Below are positions 31,101 to 39,939 of a stretch of DNA of 64,000 nucleotides, one piece after another (positions within the stretch are counted from its first letter, which is position 1; each line of letters starts with the position of its first letter). Below the pieces are notes generated by a model. That model saw only the letters and a program-made list of their open reading frames with translations. It was not told where the DNA came from and did not search any database. This DNA is from Balanoglossus misakiensis (taxonomy: Eukaryota > Hemichordata): assembly GCA_040954595.2 (NCBI GenBank), contig CM082591.2:7998001-8062000 (forward strand), written 5' to 3'. The translations under genes were made by a program, and so were the position numbers.

Positions 31101-34100
31101 AATTCTATATAAATTGATAGAAAATTTACTGATGGATGTATGGCAATAATTGTTTGTTTTGACTTGTGAGTAGTCATTTTTAAAGACAAGGAAAATATTT
31201 CCTGTACAGATTTGCTAGCTGCTTTGTAAAAGTACCACAACCACAGAAAAGCTTACACTAACTACCGTACAACCTCATATCTTGGAACTGAAAGAAAGAA
31301 ATTCTCAGAGTTTCAGTCAAACCTTTGGAGTGTGTAATATGCCTGTCAGACTTGGTGACTAATGTAATGAAAATCACTGTTTATTACCTGATTCACTGAA
31401 ATCAGCCCTTTCTGTGTCAGTCATAAGATACCTTCTAATACCCAGTAACGCTAAGACTTGAGGTCTGTGAGATAGGATATGCTGAACTTTCTTGGTCATT
31501 TTCCCTGATAGTTGTATGATGTCAAACTCTCTTCCTTTCTGTCTTTTACACTGCTCACTGTCAAATATCAGAGGTGCATGTTTGTCTGCTAACTTCTGGA
31601 ATTCACATGTTGGATCAATCTCCAGAAATGTCTTGTATATTGTCCCACCTGCAAGACATACATGATGTACAATTCTTTTTACTTTTTTGGTAAAACAATT
31701 CCCATCTTAATGATGGAATGTCTCTATCTGTGATTAAATGGTCTCTATCAAAGAGGCCTAAACTGGCACCTTTGCCCAGAGTAACAGTAGGTTTAGGAAA
31801 CTCAAATGATATAACAACATACATCATGTATGAACATGATGATCAAGCCCAAAATCTTGTACTTACCTCGTTTCAGGTCAATCTGGAACTGATCAGAATG
31901 AATTTCCATCTCTGCATCTTGGAAAGCAAGACATGTTCTTTGATCCTTAATTGGATATAATGGAGATTTAGTATTTATTAGTATATGGTAGTGAATAATT
32001 AATAATACAGAAAATTATTGTTTTCAGAATCATTACAGTAACTGTGTTGTCATTTAATTTAACATGATATTGTTTCATTCACTCACATAACACACTAACA
32101 TAACAATCTCAATATATCTTTACCTGATCAATTATATCATCATCACTTTCCTCTTCTACACTGTCATCACACACTTTCACTGATCTTATTCCCCCACCAT
32201 CTCCTGGAAGATAATAAAACAGGAAATGTATAGTGTATTATATTATACCAGTATATTGATGGTGTAAATCACGCTATTTTATTGGTCGAGACACGACACG
32301 TGACTGTGATATATTAGCCATATACCCCAGTCATATATCATAGTCAAAGAAAATGCCTTTTTAAAATGTTTTATGCAAAGTTTCAATATACTGGCATAAT
32401 ATAATAGCAATAAAACACCCCCAGCCATGGTATACCACGAGATTTTGACCAGTTCAACTCCATATACGCACGAGCGATAGCGAGTGCGTATATGGAGTTG
32501 AACTGGTCAAAATCGAGTGGTATACCATGGCTGGGGGTGTTTTATTGCTTAAATACGTACACTCTTGATTCTTTGGAAAAAATGTCTAAGACTTGAGAAA
32601 TTAGCTTAGAGATAATACAGTTAACGATGCAACATGTTTTGAATTTGTTTGTCAGAAAATTTTTTTATATTGCATCTTTAAAATTTATTTTGAAGTGTTT
32701 AGTGTTTCAGTGAAGTTTGCACCTTTGTTATAAGCGTATAGTTACTATTTCTTTACTTGCAAGAGAGGATGTCTGTACAGTCTAGTGCCAAAATGTAAAA
32801 ATCAGAAATGTAAAATGTAAAACTAAAAATCAGAAACTTAGGAACAGACTTACTGTTCAGAAAGAATAGTTCCAGTTCATCAAATCTGGCTTGGTCATAT
32901 GTTGCTGTCAACTGTAGTGGAATTCCAGCTGTGTTGGCCTCTGTCATTTCATCTGTCATCAAGATTGGTTCTAATGCCTTGGCTAAACTTCTCGAATCTT
33001 CAAGACAGCTTCCTCGCAATCTGTAGAGATTATAAAGTCTACGCATGTTGGCTGTGATTTGCAGAGACCCTGATTCCATATTGGTTATGTCCACTTCACC
33101 CAGTTTGTCAGTGCAGGCCTTCTTGACTTTGTTGATGTCATCACCGTTGGTTACCACTTCAGCTGCTCTTCTCTCCAACCCCTGTTTGCATTTGTCCCAA
33201 GATGCAGAAGCCGCCTGCTGCATTGCCTCGTTCGGTGCTTCGTCTTGTAGATGCTGCTGATAGGCATTTTCATTCAGTCCGACATGGATTGTAATTGTTG
33301 TGTCATCATGGTTTTCTGTGTTTTGTAGCGGCTCTGCTGTCATACTTGTATCCGTTTCATCCAATTCCTTAATGTGGACTTTCGTGGCTTGTTGGTTTGT
33401 GTCATTCAATGCTTCTTCTGCTGTTCTCTTTGCTGGTGGTTGACTTGGTGTCCGCTGCTCTGCTGTTGTTGGATTTTGTTGACGAACATCTCCATCTGGC
33501 TGGACTGGAACTGCAATTGCTGTTTACGAATGGGAGAAGTACATTAAGCTGTATGACATGTTTGAAGCAAACTCATTGTTTGAATGATTAGCTGGCTAAA
33601 AAAAAGTTTAAACTGATAATAGAACACAAAATATCATATACCTCATACCGGTATATACCTCATATACCAGTGCATTTAGATCTGGTCTTTCAACAACAAC
33701 AAAATAGTACAGTTGGGGTATTGTTATGGGGAAACTTTATAGAGCCACATTATTTATTAACATGCTGCAACACTATCTGAATGAGGATTGAATTCAAAGT
33801 GCAGACATCCAGCCTTGAAGTTAAAGAATAAAGAAAACTTAACCAATGAATCCTTAACCAAACATAAGATTACTTAAACTGTACCTGTTGCTTTTGTTGT
33901 TTCCTTACTGCATTGCTCATGTTCATCTTCCTGTTGTTTTCTTCCCTTTGGTGTCAACATACTGGCAAATGTTGCATAACTCTTTTTGACATCTTCACTC
34001 TCCATGAAAGCCTTCTTCAGCTTCTTAGCTTCTTCAAAAGCTGACCTGGTCTTCTTGACATTCCATATTATCTTCTCTGAAATCTCATCACATGAGTGTG

Positions 34101-35592
34101 AAACTACAAATCTGTCTGCGTAGTATGGAAAGTATTTCTTGATGAACTTTCCAAGCTGGGAATATTCAGTGGGATAGGTTGGTGTTCCGGATGCTACACC
34201 TTCTAAACCACTAAATCCATAGTCGTCACTGAAAGGTGGTGGAAGGCAAATGTCAGATTGACAAAGTGATCTCCTTAAGGTCTTTGCCGAGTAAGCAGGG
34301 AGAAGATGTGCCTTTACGTGATCGCTGTTTATCTGCTGTAGGAGATATTTTCGTTCAGCATGACCTGCTTGTCGAGAAGCTCCCTGTACTGACCATTTCA
34401 GAAGTTTGTCATCAACATCTTTCAGTGCTTTTGCTGCACTTCCAATAGAAGCTGCTAGTGTCTCACATCTGTCCAGGGCTTCTTGGGTATCAATCGGTCC
34501 GTATGTCAGTATGCTGTGAGTTGTCACTTCATCTGGTAACTTTGGGTCCATCTTGAAAAAGACTTCAGCAGGTTTGGGTATAATCTCTGCATGAGGGATC
34601 ATGTGTAGTTCCCTGTCATCAAAGGTAGCCCGGTATTCATTCTTGAAATGCTCATATATACTTGGACCAATTGAGAATATGATGTCAGCTTCACTGGCCA
34701 TCTTCAGCATCATTTCACTAAACTTTTCTGTTGATAATCCCAGCAGACAGTTATCATCTTCATAGGCATGGTTGATCATCACTAGTTCTGCACCTGGAAA
34801 TACTTTCTCTCTGATGTCTGCAGCAGCGAGGAAAGTCTTGGGAGCATAACCAACAACATGCTGGATGTTTACAAGCTTTTGTAAGTCAGGGTAGTAGATT
34901 TTATGATACATCAACCACTTTAATTCTGGCTTGTCTTCATCTGGGTCGATTCTTCCCTGTCTTTGTGCTGCAATCAATTTAACCCGACACTTGGCAGCAT
35001 CTGCCTTCTGGTCATCACTGGCTTTGACACCAACAAAGGTGGAGTAGGCTTGAACAGGAGTGCCTTCTTCTTCTTTCCTTGCACAGAAATCTTGTACGAG
35101 AATTCTGTGAAACCCAGTCAAGCCACAATCTTCTTTGTTCCATTCATTATACACAAACAGTGCACCAGGAGGTGGATCTGGAAGATGGAGTTGATGAAGA
35201 TTGGCTTCAGGGAAGAGACTTTCGTGGATTGCTTTGGCTGCATTGTGTGTCTGTGGAGAATATCCGACTACATGTTGGATGTTTTTCAGTTTCTTCAGTT
35301 CTGGGAAGTGGATATTGTGGCTGGCAAACCAGTGTACTCCAGGAGGGTCTTCATGAGGATCCAACCACTTGTCTCTTATAGCTGGGATCAAAGTGACATT
35401 CACACTCTTTGCATCTTTCTTTTGTTCTTCACTCACTTCAACTTCAAGGGTTGTACAGTGGAATTCAGAAACGTTCTCAGACTGGAGTGTGTTTTCTTGG
35501 AGATGTTTGATTATAGCTTGAGTTGGTTGGGACGTCTTTGCCTCCTTGTCCCATGATTTCAATACAACCAGTGCTGCAGATGGTTCTGACAT
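27340..35592 (-). CDS. Gene B: GT4-like / TRADD-N-like / coiled-coil / NHL chimera (eight exons)
   Basis: Exons: 35592-33885, 33519-32854, 32203-32124, 31945-31867, 31648-31388, 30906-30370, 30030-29767 and 28157-27340. All introns are GT-AG. The exit phases are 1, 1, 0, 1, 1, 1, 1, and the summed coding length (4413 nt) is a whole number of codons, so the model is internally consistent: 1470 residues. Exon 7 could also end at 29776, three residues shorter. An in-frame ATG at 35622 would add ten residues; I start at 35592 because gene A begins at the matching Met. No signal peptide is seen, so a cytosolic protein is likely. Function is unknown; the parts suggest a multivalent recognition protein, perhaps in innate immunity (inference). 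Confidence 0.8.
28289..28836. promoter_or_regulatory. Cluster of RFX/X-box-like palindromes in gene B intron 7
   Basis: Five sites fit or nearly fit GTNRCC-AT-RGYAAC: 28289-28302 (ATTGCTATGGCAAC), 28349-28362 (GTAACCATGGCAAC), 28508-28521 (GTTGCTATGGTAAC), 28672-28685 (GTAACCATGACAAC) and 28823-28836 (GTAACCATGGTAAC). Equivalent sites persist upstream of the gene C NHL exon. They could be RFX-factor binding sites or a repeat-derived motif; binding is not shown. Confidence 0.4.
29062..29164 (+). pseudogene. Candidate plus-strand exon, interrupted copy
   Basis: A 103-bp segment bounded by TTTCTTTTTCTAG and CCAA|GTGAGT. One frame starts DQRWSAFKSVIITLVKREQI but has a TAG after YCP; the copy at 63705-63807 has CAG there and is open to the donor. 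A second exon-like piece follows at 29345-29449 (CATTGCAG to TTG|GTAAGT) but closes the frame at once. It may be a non-coding spliced transcript or a decayed gene end lying antisense in intron 7. Confidence 0.3.
29767..30030 (-). CDS. Gene B exon 7: acidic/basic repeat linker
   Basis: A 264-nt phase 1-1 exon. The peptide repeats the pattern EKETEDAKTKPTQPEMRRE, then EKETGDAKIKPTQPEMRRED, with a related ETKHPQPETTA between them; it is an in-frame minisatellite of charged and Pro residues. It ends in a Lys-rich KSKKRQTTGEK stretch. It is probably a flexible spacer between the coiled coil and the NHL propeller. Two donors are possible (after 29767 or 29776); both keep the phase. Confidence 0.75.
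30370..30906 (-). CDS. Gene B exon 6: coiled coil
   Basis: A 537-nt phase 1-1 exon with acceptor TTTCAG before 30906 and donor CAAG|GTGAGA after 30370. About 50 residues (DLEGKIIQYGTPVLSIPD...) precede some 120 residues of heptad-rich helix (MDETLAEKFKLRAENTILQ, LKQRLEESDPRHIQELKSKL, ELKLKLSKKHDEQYDNELQL). It probably mediates oligomerisation, as the coiled coil does in TRIM-NHL proteins, though no sequence relationship is claimed. Confidence 0.85.
31388..31648 (-). CDS. Gene B exon 5: unrecognised region
   Basis: A 261-nt phase 1-1 exon, with acceptor CTTGCAG before 31648 and donor TCAG|GTAATA after 31388. The peptide includes IYKTFLEIDPTCEFQKLADK, FDSEQCKRQKGREFDIIQL and VQHILSHRPQVLALLGIRRY. 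It is hydrophobic enough to be folded, but I do not recognise a family. It joins exon 4 in frame through a split Gly codon. Confidence 0.75.
31867..31945 (-). CDS. Gene B exon 4
   Basis: A 79-nt exon entering in phase 0 (acceptor ATTAAG) and leaving in phase 1 (donor CGAG|GTAAGT). The peptide DQRTCLAFQDAEMEIHSDQF continues into exon 5. Homologous to gene A exon 4 (281-359) at identical length but with low identity. Confidence 0.75.
32124..32203 (-). CDS. Gene B exon 3: acidic linker
   Basis: An 80-nt exon with acceptor CTTCCAG and donor CAG|GTAAAG. The peptide DGGGIRSVKVCDDSVEEESD is followed by DDIIDQ. The exon end is in phase 0, the only non-phase-1 junction in the gene. Confidence 0.75.
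32238..32551. mobile_element. Hairpin (foldback) MITE, copy 2, in gene B intron 2
   Basis: Same element as 5931-6243, with the same outer sequence and arms, but the tip reads CGAGCGATAGCGAG, the reverse complement of copy 1. Gene A lacks it at the homologous intron (661-967). Confidence 0.7.
32854..33519 (-). CDS. Gene B exon 2: linker plus TRADD-N-like segment
   Basis: A 666-nt phase 1-1 exon, with acceptor GTAAACAG before 33519 and donor ACA|GTAAGT after 32854. It differs from gene A exon 2 by only a few residues (for example DTSMTAE versus NTSMTAE, NENAYQQHLQDEAP versus NANAYQQHLRDETP). The C-terminal ~80 residues (GSLQITANMRRLYNLYRLRG ... LQLTATYDQARFDELELFF) carry the tentative TRADD-N-like fold described for gene A. 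Confidence 0.8.
33885..35592 (-). CDS. Gene B exon 1: two GT4-like N-lobes plus one C-lobe
   Basis: From Met at 35592 to donor CAG|GTACAG after 33885, exit phase 1. Counting from that Met, residues ~5-141 are a first N-lobe repeat, ~143-285 a second (GALFVYNEWNKEDCGLTGFH ... NIQHVVGYAPKTFLAAADI), and ~290-545 the C-lobe with FSIGPSIYEHF, ILTYGPIDTQEALDR and GLEGVASGTPTYPTEYSQLG. Gene A has one more N-lobe. The first repeat here matches gene A repeat 1 in its first half and gene A repeat 2 in its second half. The GT-B fold is a pattern-based call; catalytic competence is not established. Confidence 0.85.
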
Positions 35593-35639
35593 TGTATTCC
35601 TATCAGGAAGAAGTATGGGCAAGGAAATATGTGAGATTG

Positions 35640-36076
35640 TAACAACTGTTTCTCTGAAGATTGACTGTTTAAATATCCATGCACATAGTCACATTGCAAT
35701 ACTGAGTAGGGAGCTAGAAGGTCAAATGAGGTCACAGTGGATTAGAAATCAGGCTACAACATGTCTGATTAAATATTAACTCAATACTGCAATATATGAC
35801 ATCATGAGTGACCATACAAATACACAGTTTTACAAAATGTACTTATTACCAAATTATGAGAATTTTAGGTCTGTATATAGACCTCCATATGACAAATGGC
35901 CAGGTTGTGTGGTAATTTGTAACTTGTATAGCCTTTGTTATACGGTAGAATGGCGACAAAACATGTAGTTAATATACAATTGTACAGTTATTCTACATGA
36001 TTGACAGATTGATACTGTGGAAGGGCAGTGGAGCCTGGAAGGTCAAATGAGGTCACACCGCGACAATATGTATGGT
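35640..36076. other. Upstream flank of gene B
   Basis: Similarity to the gene A upstream region stops a few tens of bases beyond the start codon, near the shared GAAGAAGTAT. From about 35940 the sequence matches 11920-12037. No TATA box is evident for gene B. Confidence 0.4.
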
Positions 36077-36080
36077 TTAA

Positions 36081-36814
36081 GGTGGCATTGCATGAAAAGT
36101 TGTGATTTTTGCCAAATTTTACTTTTTTACATAAATCGGTAGGCCTAATACTGACACACACCCTGACTAATACGTCTTGGCGGAAATGGTGCATAATCAC
36201 CCCAAAATAGCACTTTTCTGAATGTGTTCACAGCTTAACAAATAGGTGTCAACAATGCAAATTGCCGTTTTTCTCAGTTTGCATTTTCGCTGCTCTTGAC
36301 AACTTCAGACGAAAATAGCTTCGCTCTGCGTTGGCCGAATTTGCTCAAATTTTAACTGGGGATTGTGTATGACCCATCCAACAAAACGGTATTTTTGTTA
36401 GTCGATAAAGTGTCCCTGGCGGGAATAAACTCTGATTCAATACAACTCGCCGTGAATTTGATCAAATTTTACTAAAAATCTAACTTTCAAACGCTGTTAC
36501 TCCTCAATGGAAGCAGATAACGCAAAACAAAATTACCGTTTTTTTTCACGTGTACTCTAGTTTCGAATTACATATTCAGATGCATGATGCATGGTCAACT
36601 TTTTTACCTATTTTAAATTTCATGACATAATATCAAAAAATGGGTTTTTTCACCCAAAATCGCCACCATTTCCGGGGATCAATAATATATGCAACTCAAA
36701 CAAAAGTTCAAAATCTCAGCTTCCAGAATATATATGGTTTATGGGGGTTTTAACTTTGTCTTTGATGAGGAATAGGCCTCTGAAAGAGTCTTGACGGTTT
36801 CATGCAATGCCACC
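36081..36814. mobile_element. TTAA-flanked MITE (piggyBac-type target)
   Basis: 734 bp with perfect 17-bp terminal inverted repeats GGTGGCATTGCATGAAA, flanked by TTAA at 36077-36080 and 36815-36818. The paralogous empty site GGTTTAAATG is at about 12028-12040. No transposase frame is visible, so it is non-autonomous. Confidence 0.85.
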
Positions 36815-37424
36815 TTAAATGTTAACTATACTATACGGTACATTGACACAATGTCGAACTATAATGGACAGAATAGCTAAACCTTAATCTAAATTCTGTT
36901 ATCATTACTTAAAGGTGTGTGATCACAATCTATTATTTGGTACCTTGTTATCTTATCAAATATTTGCAGTGTGCAGACCACAGTTACCAGCAGCATTATG
37001 GTATTTGTAAAGTTAAGGTTTGAAATGATCCATCAAAAGTGTTCTTGGGAGAAATATGTTGAAATGTCAATCATTACTTATTTATCAAAATTGCCCTGCA
37101 TGCAGTGCATTTAAAATAAGTTTCATTCTTTCATTTTCATGTCTGGAAGGGAGCATATGTGACAGCATTAAAAAAACTGATAAAAAATAAAGTTGCTTTC
37201 ATAATTATTATTACCAAGTTTTGGTATTCATAAATCACATATGTGTAGATTGTTCAGATCTATTAATTCAAATCAATAAAAATCGTAGAGAATTACATGT
37301 ATTTCTGATGTAATTCTTTTTGAGGGTGTTTATGTGTTTCTGTCACATGGGGAAGGCGACATGGTTGAGGACAGAAAGAATAATAAGACTGTCACAATAT
37401 ATCACCAACTTCAATACAACATAC

Positions 37425-37495
37425 CTCTTAATTTTGTAACAGAGTGGTTGATTCCTTCACAAGGTAGAACTTCAATCCATGGTTCACTGCCAAAG
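37425..37495 (-). pseudogene. Exon-like module beta, second spacer
   Basis: A 71-nt open segment between CTGTAG and AGAG|GTATGT reading FGSEPWIEVLPCEGINHSVT. It joins in frame behind 37582-37646. A further beta-like piece is at about 37723-37790. The gene to which such exons would belong is not visible. Confidence 0.35.
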
Positions 37496-37581
37496 CTACA
37501 GTAGGTTCAATTGTCATAAACAGGAGAAATCCCTGAGTCTGGTTCCAAGTACCACAGAGCTGCTCAGTACTTGTCACATAC

Positions 37582-37646
37582 CTGTGTTGTAGATGTGATA
37601 TCAGAGTTTGGAATCTCTTTGCCACCACCCATTTACAACATGTCAC
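37582..37646 (-). pseudogene. Exon-like module alpha, second spacer
   Basis: A 65-nt open segment between CTGGTAG and CACAG|GTATGTG reading VTCCKWVVAKRFQTLISHLQ. It is the best-preserved alpha copy in the window. Confidence 0.35.
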
Positions 37647-38289
37647 CTACCAGGGGTATATGTATTCAGTGTATTCAGTTAAAAAAACAAGATAATAAAT
37701 CATCAGCTCCAGTAGAACATACCTCTCAAAACGGTTGTTGCGGAGTGGTTGATTCCTTCCCTAGTTAGAACTTATAGCTTCAATCCAGGTACATCTGAAA
37801 TAAGTTATATTAGTCGCATGTAAATACAAATCCTAGACATTTTTCATTTAGGTCTATTTTCAAGTTGACAAAAGTTTAGAGCCTTAATTGTTGAGTTATT
37901 CCAATAGAATTCTTCTTGTTGATGTCGGGTTCTGTTAGTTGAAAATGAAAGAGGGTGTGGCTCGAGTTTGAGGACTAAAAGAAAAAGACAGAAAATATCA
38001 CCAAATATTCAATGTGACGTACGTACCTCTTAATGTCGTAACAGAGTGTTTGATTTCCTCACAAAGTAGAACTCTCCAGGTGAACAACTGAAGCTAAGGT
38101 CCCAAAAGTATCAAGAGCGTAAGTGCTCACCAGAGTAAAATGGCAGATAAAGTTGCTGATCGATCTACCAAGTGTTGTACACTTGTCATGTGATCTGACT
38201 TTAAATACCTGTGTTGTACAAATGTATCACGTACAGTCTGGACTCAGTCAAAGTTCAATTTCCATCGTCCATTTGGAACATGTCAGCAA

Positions 38290-39215
38290 TTGAAATTCAG
38301 TTAACTTTGAAAATGTTTCAATGCAACTTCATTAACTAAAACTTTTTCAAATGTTTACAATATTCCTTGGTGTCTGAAAATTTGTTATCTTCAGCTCAAT
38401 TTAACCATTTTTTTTATTCTGTTAAATTTCCCTTTGCTGTTTGTTAACAGGACTTTGGTTTAAAGGTTAGATAAGGCCAGTTGCACGTATACCACTGTTA
38501 ACTTATCACATCAGTCTGGACTCTGTCAAAGTTTAATTGCCATCGCGTCCATTTAGAACATGTCAGCAATTGAAATTCAGTATTTGAAAATGCAACTTTA
38601 TCATCTTCTACTCATTTTATCCATTTATTTTTTTCTGTTAAATTTTCCTTTGCTGTTTAATTGTTAACAGGACAGTTGGCTTAATGAGGTAAAGGTCCGA
38701 TAAGACCAGTTGCACATATACCACTGTTAACTGATTAAAATTTAGTCATCCAAATTAACAGCAAATATGGATAATGTGAACAAGTTGTAAAATTTATAAT
38801 TCAGCAAAAAAATTAAGTAGTAAAGCAAAATTCACTTCTCACAAACAGTAATGGCCGCTGATCTATTTCAAACATTAAAGACAGTTTTTGATTGATGGTA
38901 CTTTGTCAAACACTGAAGCAAGGATGAATGTATACCATTTGATTTTATCAGTTGAGATATGCCAGGCTTTGCAGGTATTTTGTTTATTTTGTGATTTCTT
39001 CTGTGTTAATGTCATTCTGTCCCCAGAGATAATATCGTAGTTGGTAAGCAAATGGCCTCTGAGTATTGGACTTGTATATAACCGTACATTTCTAATAAAA
39101 TGAAATAAATTGTACCTACCAGAGGCAAACATTAGATATTGGCAAAACAGGATTAAAGTGGCCCATGTCATTGTAATTGAAACATCTCCAAAAGTGACTA
39201 TCATTTCATAAATAA
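38290..39215. other. AT-rich intergenic sequence
   Basis: No gene seen. It includes a partial local duplication of a GTCAGCAATTGAAATTCAGT block (38281 and 38561). Confidence 0.5.
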
Positions 39216-39219
39216 TGAT

Positions 39220-39939
39220 TTATTTTATCCATTTAAGCACTGTCTCATTCACTCCTACTGAAGTCACTAGTTTGTCATTTCTAGTCTTCCAGCTCCCAAT
39301 CCAAAGCCCCTCTGATTTGCCAACATTGAGACATAGACCTGATATGTCTCCAAACTTGTGAATAGTGTTAATTGCCTGATTCAGCAAGTTCAACTTTGCC
39401 TGGTCGTGTCCAAAATAATTACCTAGACATTTAATTGGGGATTTCTCCCATTTTAATCCCACTAGTTTGTCATTTCTAGTCTTCCAGCTCCCAATCCATA
39501 GCCGCTCTGATTTGCCAACATTGAGACGTAGACCTGATACGTCTCCAAACTTGTGAATAGTGTTAATTGCCTGATAAATTGACATATCGTTGGCTGCTGA
39601 TAAAAAGTGTAGCGTCGTCTGCGACCTAAGAAATTTTGACTTCTGCATGGTGTGGAAAGTTCACAACATTTGTTTGAATATGTATACCATTAATGCTTGT
39701 ATTCTGTATTACATGACAAGCCATAATCTCCACGGAAAGAAGAAAAAGTAATACAGATAGAGGACAGCCTTGACGTACGCCTCTATTCAATTGAAAATTT
39801 TCAGAACACCAACTATAGTTGATAATACAACTTTCACATACATTATAAATTGACTTGACATATTTTATAAACTGAGGCCCAAACCCAAATTAAGCTAGTG
39901 TCACAAAAAGGAAATTCCACTCTAAAGAATCAAAAGCCT
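39220..39939 (-). pseudogene. Tx1/L1-like RT, C-terminal piece (second copy)
   Basis: Encodes the same 142-residue fragment as 17137-17565, apparently without a difference, including the internal duplication, followed upstream by the same RGVRQGCPLS and FDSLEW pieces. Confidence 0.75.

Noticed and set aside
31615-31827. 70-codon minus-strand frame MMYVVISFEFPKPTVTLG...
   Set aside because: It lies in the intron between exons 4 and 5 of gene B. Exons 4 and 5 join in phase without it, and joining it to exon 4 through the nearest AG gives a stop.
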